Positions 7,892-15,290 of a stretch of DNA of 64,000 nucleotides are shown one piece after another (position 1 is the stretch's first letter; each line of letters starts with the position of its first letter). Source of the stretch: VRUE01 sp040879985 (GTDB lineage Bacteria > Actinomycetota > Thermoleophilia > Solirubrobacterales > 70-9). The DNA is taken from assembly GCA_040879985.1 (NCBI GenBank), contig JBBDJH010000006.1:62001-126000 (forward strand), written 5' to 3'. The position numbers and the translations under genes are program-made. The notes under the pieces were generated by a model that did not search any database, was not told where the DNA came from, and saw nothing but the letters and a program-made list of their open reading frames with translations.

Positions 7892-9517
7892 CTAGAAGAA
7901 CGCGCCGCCCTTGTACTCGCCGAAGACGTCGCGCATCGCGCCGCAGACCTCGCCGATCGAGGCGTCGGCGGCGAGCGCGGCGCGGATCGGCGCGAGCAGG
8001 TTGCCCTCGCCGCGGGCGACGTCGCGCACGGCCTCCAGGCCGGCCTCGACCGCGGCCTGGTCGCGGCGCTCCTTGAAGGCCTTCAGGCGGGTCAGCTGGC
8101 GCGCCTCGGACTCCGGGTCGACGCGGAGGATGTCGACGTCGTCGACCTGGTCGGTTACGTACTTGTTGACGCCGACGACGATGTCCTGGCCGCCCTTGTA
8201 GCGCTCGTGGTAGGAGTGCGCCGACTCCTCGATCTCGCGCTGCATGAACTCCAGCGCCTCGACCGAGCCGCCGATCTCCTCGACCTTGCCGATCAGCTCC
8301 CAGGAGCGCGCCTCGATCTCGTCGGTCAGCGACTCGACGAAGTAGGAGCCGGCGAAGGGGTCGACCGTGTCGGCGACGCCGGACTCGTGGGCGAGCACCT
8401 GCTGGGTGCGCAGGGCGATCCGGGCCGAGCGCTCGGTCGGCAGCGCCAGCGCCTCGTCGAAGCCGTTGGTGTGCAGCGACTGGGTGCCGCCGGCGACCGC
8501 GGCGAAGCCCTGCAGGGCGACGCGGATGATGTTGACCTCGGGCTGCTGGGCCTGCAGCGTCACGCCGCCGGTCTGCGTGTGGAAGCGGATCTTCATCGAG
8601 CCGGGGTCCTGCGCCGCGAAGCGCTGCTTGACGATCTGCGCCCACATCCGCCGCGCGGCGCGGAACTTGGCGACCTCCTGGAAGACGTTGTTGTGGCAGT
8701 TGAAGAAGAAGGCGAGGCGGTTGGCGAACTCGTCGATCTTGAGGCCCCGCTCGAGCGCCGCCTCGACGTAGGCGATCGCGTTGGAGAGCGTGAAGGCGAC
8801 CTCCTGCACGGCCGAGCAGCCCTTCTCGCGGATGTGGTAGCCGGAGATCGAAATCGTGTTCCACTTCGGCACGTTCTCGCGGCAGTACTCGAAGATGTCG
8901 GTGGTCAGCCGCATCGTCGGCTCGGGCGGGTAGATGTAGTTGCCGCGCGCCATGTACTCCTTCAGCACGTCGTTCTGGACCGTGCCGCGCAGCTTCTCGG
9001 ACGGCACCCCCTGCTCCTCGCCGACCAGCTCGTAGAGCAGCAGCAGGATCGCCGCCGGGGCGTTGATCGTCATCGAGGTAGAGACGCCGTCGAGCGGGAT
9101 CCGGTCGAAGCAGATCCGCATGTCCTCGATCGTGTCGATCGGGACCCCGGTGCGGCCGACCTCGCCTTCGCAGAGCGGGTCGTCGGAGTCGCGGCCGAGC
9201 TGGGTCGGCAGGTCGAAGGCCATCGAGAGGCCCGTCGAGCCGTGCTCGATCAGGTAGCGATAGCGCTCGTTGGTGTCCTCGGGGGAGGCGAAGCCGGCGT
9301 ACTGGCGCATCGTCCAGAGCCGGTCGCGGTACATCCCCGCGTGGATGCCGCGGGTGAAGGGCGGCGCGCCGGGCTCGCCGAGGCGCTCGTCGAGCCCCGG
9401 GGCGACGTCGTCCTCGTCGTAGAGGCGGTCGATCTCGATTCCCGAGTCGGTGAAGACGCGCTCGTCCTCGGGGCCGACCAGCGGCGCGATCGTGCGGGGC
9501 TCGTCAGTCGGAGGCAC
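7892..9517 (-). CDS. Methylmalonyl-CoA mutase large (catalytic) subunit, without B12 domain
   Basis: This 541-residue protein from GTG is the TIM-barrel half of an adenosylcobalamin acyl-CoA mutase. WTMRQYAGFASPEDTNERY carries the Tyr, and YPPEPTMRLTTDIF the Arg, that in methylmalonyl-CoA mutase contact the substrate carboxylate. Isobutyryl-type mutases change these residues. GTVQNDVLKEYMARG, SISGYHIREKG and GGTQSLHTNGFDEA are further family blocks. The C-terminal cobalamin-binding domain is absent, so a separate small B12-binding subunit must exist outside the window. Its start overlaps the end of the UDP-xylose synthase gene by 14 bases. The matching epimerase is at 54.5 kb. Confidence 0.92.
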   Translation of the reverse strand: MPPTDEPRTIAPLVGPEDERVFTDSGIEIDRLYDEDDVAPGLDERLGEPGAPPFTRGIHAGMYRDRLWTMRQYAGFASPEDTNERYRYLIEHGSTGLSMAFDLPTQLGRDSDDPLCEGEVGRTGVPIDTIEDMRICFDRIPLDGVSTSMTINAPAAILLLLYELVGEEQGVPSEKLRGTVQNDVLKEYMARGNYIYPPEPTMRLTTDIFEYCRENVPKWNTISISGYHIREKGCSAVQEVAFTLSNAIAYVEAALERGLKIDEFANRLAFFFNCHNNVFQEVAKFRAARRMWAQIVKQRFAAQDPGSMKIRFHTQTGGVTLQAQQPEVNIIRVALQGFAAVAGGTQSLHTNGFDEALALPTERSARIALRTQQVLAHESGVADTVDPFAGSYFVESLTDEIEARSWELIGKVEEIGGSVEALEFMQREIEESAHSYHERYKGGQDIVVGVNKYVTDQVDDVDILRVDPESEARQLTRLKAFKERRDQAAVEAGLEAVRDVARGEGNLLAPIRAALAADASIGEVCGAMRDVFGEYKGGAFF

Positions 9518-10451
9518 CGGCGAGGCGCTCCACTCCTGACCGCTCGATCGTGCGCCGCAGGCCGTCGTTGAGCTCGATCTGCGGCTCCCAGCCGAGCAGG
9601 TCGCGGGCGCGGCTGATGTCGGGCTGGCGCTGCTGCGGGTCGTCGACCGGCAGCGGCTCGTGGATGATCTCCGAGCGCGACTCGGTCACCTCGATCACGG
9701 CCTTGGCCAGCTCGAGCAGCGTGAACTCGTTCGGGTTGCCGACGTTGACCGGGGTGTGCACGTCGGACTCGGCGAGGGCGACGATGCCGCGGATCAGGTC
9801 GTCGACGTAACAGAAGCTGCGCGTCTGGCTGCCGTCGCCGAAGACGGTCAGGTGCTGGTCCTTCAGCGCCTGGCGCAGGAAGGTCGGGATCGCCCGCCCG
9901 TCGTGCGCCCTCATCCGCGGGCCGTAGGTGTTGAAGATCCGCACGATCGAGGTGTCGACGCCCTGCTGGCGGTGGTAGGCCATCGTCAGCGCCTCGGCGT
10001 AGCGCTTCGCCTCGTCGTAGACGCCGCGCGGCCCGATCGGGTTGACGTGCCCCCAGTAGTCCTCCGTCTGGGGATGGACCTGGGGGTCGCCGTAGACCTC
10101 GCTGGTCGAGGCGAGCAGGAAGCGGGCGCGCTTGAACTTGGCGACGCCGAGCATGTGGTGGGTGCCGTGCGAGCCGACTTTGAGCGTGTGCAGCGGCAGG
10201 CGCAGGTAGTCGATCGGGCTGGCCGGCGAGGCGAGGTGGTAGATGAAGTCGACGTCCTCGGCGATGTCGACCCGTTCGGTGATGTCGACGTGGCGGAACT
10301 CGAAGGCGTCGTCGCGGATGTGCTCGATGTTCTGCAGCGAGCCGGTCTCGAGGTTGTCGATGCAGATCACCCGCTGGCCCTTGCCGAGCAGGTGCTCGCA
10401 GAGGTGGGAGCCGAGGAAGCCGGCGCCGCCGGTGATCACGCAGGTGCTCAT
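9504..10451 (-). CDS. UDP-glucuronate decarboxylase (UDP-xylose synthase), SDR extended
   Basis: From ATG at 10451 there are 315 residues. The NAD-binding motif is VITGGAGFLGSHLCEHLL (residues ~4-21). LASPASPIDY, STSEVYGDPQVHPQTEDYWG, VNPIGPRGVYDEAKRYAE (catalytic Tyr/Lys) and RIFNTYGPRM are near-diagnostic for UXS enzymes, which convert UDP-glucuronate to UDP-xylose and CO2 for surface polysaccharide. The frame runs further upstream to 10532, but the ATG fits the family start. It overlaps the mutase gene by 14 bases, an odd operon partner. It diverges from the ECF fusion gene. Confidence 0.93.
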   Translation of the reverse strand: MSTCVITGGAGFLGSHLCEHLLGKGQRVICIDNLETGSLQNIEHIRDDAFEFRHVDITERVDIAEDVDFIYHLASPASPIDYLRLPLHTLKVGSHGTHHMLGVAKFKRARFLLASTSEVYGDPQVHPQTEDYWGHVNPIGPRGVYDEAKRYAEALTMAYHRQQGVDTSIVRIFNTYGPRMRAHDGRAIPTFLRQALKDQHLTVFGDGSQTRSFCYVDDLIRGIVALAESDVHTPVNVGNPNEFTLLELAKAVIEVTESRSEIIHEPLPVDDPQQRQPDISRARDLLGWEPQIELNDGLRRTIERSGVERLAGASD

Positions 10452-10604
10452 CGCCGCGGATCCTACAGGCGCGGCCCGCAGCCGGGGTATAAACGCGGGA
10501 GTTCGCAAATAGCGGGCTTTCCGACCGGCCACCCGTCCAGAAGGGGGGAGAACCCGGCCCCGTCCCAGGCTCTACATGGCATGTTCGGACAACGGAGCTG
10601 ACCG

Positions 10605-11843
10605 GTGCAGGGAGGTCTCGCAACAGCCGGGCGCAAGCGCGCCGCCGTCGAGCTGATCGCTCGCGAGGAGTCCGAGCTGCGCCAGACCGCGCGGCGCTAC
10701 TCGCTCTGCGAGGAGGACGCCGAGGACGCCTACCAGCGCGCGCTGGAGATCCTCCTCGTCAAAGCGCCGAGCGAGCGGCCGCGCGAGCTGATCCGCTGGA
10801 CGAAGACCGTCGTCAAACACGAGGCGCTGGCGATCCGGGCCTACCGCGAACGGCTGCTGGGAGTCGGCGACGAGGCCGGCGACGACCTGACCGCGCGGCT
10901 TGTCGCGATCAACCCCGGACCGGACGAGCGCCTCGAGCAGCGCGAGCGCGTCGTCCGCAGTCGCGAGGCGCTGCGGGCGCTGAAGCCGGCCGAGCTGCGC
11001 TCGCTGACCCTGCTCGCCGCGGGCTACTCCTACGCCGAGATCGGCGAACGCACCGGCTACAGCCAGACCAAGGTGAACCGCTGCCTGGCCGAGGGACGCG
11101 AGCGCTTTCGCCGCATTCTCACCGCGAGCGAGGACGGGGAGCGCTGCGCCGAGCTCGGCCCGCTGCTCTCCGCCTACTGCGACGGCGAGGCCGGTGCCGG
11201 GGACGCGGCCGCTGTGCGCGAGCACCTGCGCGCCTGCGGGGCCTGCCGGGCGGCGATGCGCGCCTACCGCGCGACGCCGGCCGCGGTCGCCGCGCTGGCC
11301 CCGGCGCTGCCGCTCTCGCGCTCGCTGCTCGAGCGCGCGCAGGAACTGTTCATCGGCGTGCAGACCCGACTACCCGGCGGCGGTGGGGGGGCCGGCGAAG
11401 GCGTCACCCAGGTGGCTGCCGCGGGCGGCGCCAGGGGCGCCGGGATGGCGGCGCTGGCGAAGGGGCTGGCGATCTGCGCCGGGGCCGTCGGTGGCGCCAC
11501 CGCCTGCGTCGCCGGCGGCATCGTGCCGGCGCCGCTGGGGATCGGGCCGGAGCCGGTCAGGCCGGCGACGGTCGAGCGGGTCGCGGAGCGGGTGATCGAA
11601 TCGACGGGCCCGGAGCCGGTCGAGTACGAGCCGGCGGCGCCGCCGGCCGAGCCGGAGCCGGCGCCGGAGCTACAGCCCGCGACCGAGCCGGACGCCGCCG
11701 AGCCGGACCCCGGCGCGAGCGAAGCGGGCGCGGTCGAATACGCGCCGCCACCGTCCGAACCGGGCCCAGCCGCCGCAGCCGAACCGGCCGCCGCGCCGTC
11801 CGGTGCCTCCAGCGGCACCGCCGCCGGGGAGTTCGGCCCTTGA
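10605..11843 (+). CDS. ECF sigma factor fused to zinc-finger anti-sigma domain and membrane tail
   Basis: This is a 412-residue GTG-start protein of three parts. Residues ~15-165 form an ECF sigma factor: region 2 is YSLCEEDAEDAYQRALEIL, and region 4 is YSYAEIGERTGYSQTKVNRC. Residues ~185-225 are a ZAS zinc-finger anti-sigma domain with the H-x3-C-x2-C signature (HLRACGACR). A single hydrophobic segment, LAKGLAICAGAVGGATACVA, follows at ~285-305. The remaining ~100 residues are Pro/Glu/Ala-rich and would sit outside the cell. Sigma and anti-sigma normally come from two genes; here they are one membrane-anchored chain. The stop overlaps the TTG start of the secreted partner. Confidence 0.88.
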   Translation: MQGGLATAGRKRAAVELIAREESELRQTARRYSLCEEDAEDAYQRALEILLVKAPSERPRELIRWTKTVVKHEALAIRAYRERLLGVGDEAGDDLTARLVAINPGPDERLEQRERVVRSREALRALKPAELRSLTLLAAGYSYAEIGERTGYSQTKVNRCLAEGRERFRRILTASEDGERCAELGPLLSAYCDGEAGAGDAAAVREHLRACGACRAAMRAYRATPAAVAALAPALPLSRSLLERAQELFIGVQTRLPGGGGGAGEGVTQVAAAGGARGAGMAALAKGLAICAGAVGGATACVAGGIVPAPLGIGPEPVRPATVERVAERVIESTGPEPVEYEPAAPPAEPEPAPELQPATEPDAAEPDPGASEAGAVEYAPPPSEPGPAAAAEPAAAPSGASSGTAAGEFGP

Positions 11844-13831
11844 GCGGGCGCGGCTGGGCGGCGATCCTGGCGGCGCTCAGCGCCGGGCTGGCCGCGACCG
11901 GCGCCCCAGCCGCGGCGAGCCCGCCGCGGCCGGCGGACCTGACCGTGGTCGACGGCGCCGGCTGGCGCGCCGACCCCGGCTTCCAGCTCACCTGGACGAG
12001 CCCGCCGGTCGGCGACGGCCCGGCCCTGACCGCCGCCCACTACCGGGTCCGCGATCCCGGCGGCGCCGTGCTCGAAGAGGAAGTGGCCGCGCCGACAAGC
12101 AACGCGGCCTCGGTGCGGGCCGCGGCGGGCGTCCCCGGCGTCTACACCGCGGAAGTCTGGCTGCGCGACGCGGCCGGGGAGCTGAGCCCGGCGGCGACCG
12201 CGCAGCTGCGCTTCGACGATGCCCGGCCGGCCGCGATCGAGCCGCTGCCGTTGCCCGAATGGCTCGGCCGCGCCGCCTTCCCGCTGCCGGTCCGCCTCAG
12301 CCACCCGGCGGGGCCGCCGCCGCTCTCCGGGATCCGCGGCTACGCCGTCTCGGTCGGCGGCGGCGCGAACGTTTCGCCCTGCGCCGCCGCCGACCGCTGC
12401 ACGCCGGCCGAGACGACGCTGCCGGGCGGGGCGGCGGACGACGAGATGACGATCGCGGCGCTGCCGCAGGGCGCCGCCCACCTGCGCGCCGTCGCCGTCT
12501 CGGGCTCGGGGATGAAGTCGGTGGCGGACGGGCACGCGCTGCTCCGCGTCGACCTAGCCGACCCGGTCACGCGGCTGGCCGGCGCGCCCGCCGGCTGGAC
12601 GAACGGGATCGCGCGTCTGACCGCGACGGCGAGCGACTCCGGCTCGGGCATGGCGCCGCGCAGCGGCGGCCCGCCCCCCGTCACCGCGATCCGGGTCGGC
12701 GCCGGCGCGCCGGCGATCGCGCTGGGCGGCTCGGTGAGCACCGACGTGGTCGCCGAGGGCGCCCACCTGGTCGCCTACTACGCGCGCGACGCGGCCGGCA
12801 ACGTCGACGACGGCGCCGCCCGCAACGGCGTCGCCAACAGCGCCCCGCGGACGGCCTGGGTGCGGATCGACCGCACCCCGCCGGAGGCGGGCTTCGCCAA
12901 CTCCCAGGACCCGCGCGACCCCGACCTCATCCGGGTCCGGATCGCCGACCCGCTCTCCGGGCCGGACCCGGCGCGGGGCTGGATCGGGATCCGCCCGGCC
13001 GGCTCGGGCGACCGCTTCGAGCCGCTGCCCGCCGCGCCCCCGGCCGGCGGCGAGCTGCGCGCCCGCTGGCACTCGGACGCGTATCCGCGGGGTGTATACG
13101 AGTTCCGGGCGATCGCCCACGACGCGGCCGGCAACCTCACCGCGACGAGCCGGCGCCGCGACGGCACGGCGATGACCCTCTCGAACCCGCTCAAGGCGGC
13201 GAGCACGCTGCGCGCCGGCTTCCACCGCGGCAGGCTGGAGCGGGCGACGCCGTTCGGCCGCAGCGTCCGCATCGCCGGCCGCCTTACCACCGGCCGCAAC
13301 TCACCGCTAGCCGGAGCGCCACTGCGGATCGTCGAGCGCTTCGCCGCCGGCGCCCGCCCGTCGACGCGGGTCTCGACGGTCAGGACGATGCCGGGAGGCG
13401 GCTTCGCACACCGCATCGCCCCCGGCCCAAGCCGCGAGATCGAGGTCAGCTTCGCGGGCACTCCGACGTTGGCCCGCTCGTCAGCGAACACACTCAAGCT
13501 CCGGGTCCGCAGCCGCGTGCGCCTGCGGGCCTCTTCCCGGGTGGCCAAGGTAGGCGGCGCCCCGATCGTCTTCCGCGGCCGGGTGGCGGCCAGCGCCAGA
13601 ACGATCCCGGCGCCGGAGTCGGTGCAGCTCCAGTTCCGCCTGCCGGGCCTACCCTGGTCATCGTTCCGCACCCTGAAGACCAACCGCAACGGCCGCTTCC
13701 GCTACGCCTACAGCTTCAGCGACAACGACAGCCGAGGCGCCCGCTTCCAGTTCCGAGCTTTCGTTCCAGCTCAGCAGAACTGGCCCTACGAGCCCGGAGG
13801 CTCGCGGCCAGTCCTGGTGAGAGGCAACTGA
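11840..13831 (+). CDS. Secreted Ig-like/fibronectin-type repeat protein
   Basis: This 663-residue product starts at TTG, overlapping the sigma-fusion stop (TTGA). The N-terminus WAAILAALSAGLAATGAPAA is a signal peptide. The rest is a chain of beta-sandwich modules: an Fn3-like unit (LTWTSPP...HYRVRDP), units with YARDAAGNVDDG and IAHDAAGNLTAT typical of bacterial Ig-like repeats, and C-terminal units with VRIAGRLTTG and VFRGRVAASART that resemble cell-surface carbohydrate or adhesion modules. No catalytic motif is seen. Coupling to the membrane-bound sigma suggests that the secreted protein or its state is what the sigma system senses or controls; this is inference. Confidence 0.8.
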   Translation: MSGRGWAAILAALSAGLAATGAPAAASPPRPADLTVVDGAGWRADPGFQLTWTSPPVGDGPALTAAHYRVRDPGGAVLEEEVAAPTSNAASVRAAAGVPGVYTAEVWLRDAAGELSPAATAQLRFDDARPAAIEPLPLPEWLGRAAFPLPVRLSHPAGPPPLSGIRGYAVSVGGGANVSPCAAADRCTPAETTLPGGAADDEMTIAALPQGAAHLRAVAVSGSGMKSVADGHALLRVDLADPVTRLAGAPAGWTNGIARLTATASDSGSGMAPRSGGPPPVTAIRVGAGAPAIALGGSVSTDVVAEGAHLVAYYARDAAGNVDDGAARNGVANSAPRTAWVRIDRTPPEAGFANSQDPRDPDLIRVRIADPLSGPDPARGWIGIRPAGSGDRFEPLPAAPPAGGELRARWHSDAYPRGVYEFRAIAHDAAGNLTATSRRRDGTAMTLSNPLKAASTLRAGFHRGRLERATPFGRSVRIAGRLTTGRNSPLAGAPLRIVERFAAGARPSTRVSTVRTMPGGGFAHRIAPGPSREIEVSFAGTPTLARSSANTLKLRVRSRVRLRASSRVAKVGGAPIVFRGRVAASARTIPAPESVQLQFRLPGLPWSSFRTLKTNRNGRFRYAYSFSDNDSRGARFQFRAFVPAQQNWPYEPGGSRPVLVRGN

Positions 13832-13845
13832 GAGAGGGTGTCCCC

Positions 13846-14334
13846 CTAACGCAGAGCAGCCAGCTGGTCGCTCACCTGGCCGACGAGATCCTGGGCGCGC
13901 GAGGACTGCTCGTCGATCGCCTTGCGGACCCGCTGCTCAACCTCGGCGCGGTTGCTCTTCAGCGTCGTCTCGACCGTGCGGCGGCGTTTGCGCGCCTCGC
14001 GCTCGACCTTGTTGCGGGTCTTCTTCGCTTCGCTGCTCGCCTTGCGGCGGGCGACGGCGCCGCGACGCTCGCTGCGCTTCACCGTGCGACGCAGGCGGGT
14101 GCCGTAGGACTTGAGCTGTTTCTCAGCGGCGCTGCGGCCGCTGAACGGCTCGACCAGCTCGGTGACGCGGTCGCTGACCTCGAGCACGACACCGACCGGT
14201 ACGTCGACGGCGCTTTCGGCGGCGGAGCGGGCCTGCTCGGCGCGGGAAGGCGAGGGGGCGGGAGTGCCTTTCGGCCGCGATTGCCGTTTTTTGGGGGTGG
14301 TTCTGCTTGCTTTACTCGTTTTTTTGGTAGCCAA
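13846..14334 (-). CDS. Basic coiled-coil protein, probably SOS-regulated
   Basis: This 162-residue protein starts at TTG. The N-terminal ~30 residues are Lys/Arg/Ser/Pro-rich, like histone-H1 tails. Residues ~35-65 are a hydrophobic-acidic helix (SAAESAVDVPVGVVLEVSDR). Residues ~70-162 are a long, highly charged helix with many Arg/Lys pairs (KSYGTRLRRTVKRSERRG, KVEREARKRRRTVE), likely coiled coil. DNA binding is plausible; I do not recognise a named family. Two perfect LexA-type boxes lie 50-80 bases upstream of the start over a candidate -10 (TACACT at 14378-14383). A DNA-damage response role therefore follows from context, not from homology. Confidence 0.78.
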   Translation of the reverse strand: MATKKTSKASRTTPKKRQSRPKGTPAPSPSRAEQARSAAESAVDVPVGVVLEVSDRVTELVEPFSGRSAAEKQLKSYGTRLRRTVKRSERRGAVARRKASSEAKKTRNKVEREARKRRRTVETTLKSNRAEVEQRVRKAIDEQSSRAQDLVGQVSDQLAALR

Positions 14335-14384
14335 CGAAGTTCATCCCTTCGGGTGGTTTGTCGGGGGACCGTCCGCGAGTGTAG

Positions 14385-14413
14385 CGAACATATGTTCTTC
14401 CGAACACGTGTTC
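14385..14413 (-). promoter_or_regulatory. Tandem LexA (SOS) boxes
   Basis: CGAACATATGTTC (14385-14397) and CGAACACGTGTTC (14401-14413) are two perfect palindromic CGAAC-N3/4-GTTC boxes 16 bases apart. This is the Gram-positive/actinobacterial LexA consensus. They lie just upstream of a possible -10 hexamer TACACT (minus strand, 14378-14383), so bound LexA would block the promoter of the 13846-14334 gene. On the other side they face only the 3' end of the inositol-phosphatase gene. Confidence 0.8.
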
Positions 14414-14421
14414 TAACCCGG

Positions 14422-15246
14422 TTATCCGGATGCGTTACGAATCACCGCGAGGCCCTGCTCCCCGGCGGCGGCGCAAACGGGATAGCGCGCGTCGAGCCCG
14501 AGCTCGGCCTCGTCGAGGCCGAGCTCGCCGAAGACGACCGCGCCGCCGGCCTCGCGGACGATCAGTTGGGCTGCGGCGATGTCGACCGAGCGGCAGGGGC
14601 GCATGCTGAGCATCCCGTCGAGGCGCCCGGCGGCGACGTAGGAGACCGTGATCGCGATCGAGCCGATCACCCGCAGCCGGAATACCTGGCCGTCCAGGGT
14701 CTCCTCCAGCTGCCGCATATGCACCGGGGCCGCCGACTCGATCCCGAGCAGCTCGAGCGTCTCGCCGTCGGGGGCGACCTCGGCCGGGGCGCCGTCGAGG
14801 GTCGCGCCCTCGCCCCTGGCGGCGGCGAACTCCTCGCCGGCGCCGAAATCGAAGACGTAGCCGAACTCGACCTCGGCCATCGAGGGCCCGGACGCCACGG
14901 CGAGGCTGAGGCTGTGCGAGGGCAGCGTGCGGCGGGCGTTCAGCGAGCCGTCGATCGGATCGATCACCACCCGCGCCGGACCGCCCTCGCCGAAGACGAC
15001 CTCGCCGCGCTCCTCGGAGATCGCCAGGAAGGAGGCGCCCGCCGCGGCCAGCCGGTCGAGCTCGGCGAAGACGACGTCCTCGCAGCGGCGGTCGATGGCG
15101 AGGCTGCGGTCGCCTCCCTCGCCCACCCCCTCGTACTCGGTGCGGGCCTCGCGCCCCGGCGTCTGCTCGAACAGGCGTTGCTGGGCGACGACGATGCGGC
15201 GGCAGATTTCCAGCCAGTCTGCGCTGCGGACGTTCATCCCCCGCAT
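14422..15246 (-). CDS. Inositol-monophosphatase/FBPase-family phosphatase
   Basis: The 274-residue protein carries the Li+-sensitive phosphatase motifs: GGDRSLAIDRRCE (residues ~44-56), the metal-binding Glu pair in AISEERGE (~76-83), VVIDPIDGSLNARRTLPS (~94-111, the DPIDG(T/S) signature) and SVDIAAAQLIVREAGG (~217-232, keeping the second catalytic Asp). The SLN variant of motif A is closer to archaeal-type enzymes that also act on fructose-1,6-bisphosphate than to SuhB. Substrate may be inositol phosphate, FBP or PAPS. An internal ATG three codons in (15237) is an equally good start. Confidence 0.88.
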   Translation of the reverse strand: MRGMNVRSADWLEICRRIVVAQQRLFEQTPGREARTEYEGVGEGGDRSLAIDRRCEDVVFAELDRLAAAGASFLAISEERGEVVFGEGGPARVVIDPIDGSLNARRTLPSHSLSLAVASGPSMAEVEFGYVFDFGAGEEFAAARGEGATLDGAPAEVAPDGETLELLGIESAAPVHMRQLEETLDGQVFRLRVIGSIAITVSYVAAGRLDGMLSMRPCRSVDIAAAQLIVREAGGAVVFGELGLDEAELGLDARYPVCAAAGEQGLAVIRNASG

Positions 15247-15290
15247 CCTATGGAGGCCGCCCGACCGCGCGGTCCAGGTAGCGTTGGACC

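Noticed and set aside
7316..9571. A 751-codon plus-strand frame opposite the mutase
   Set aside because: The minus-strand frame encodes a full, well-conserved methylmalonyl-CoA mutase; the plus frame is its low-complexity shadow.
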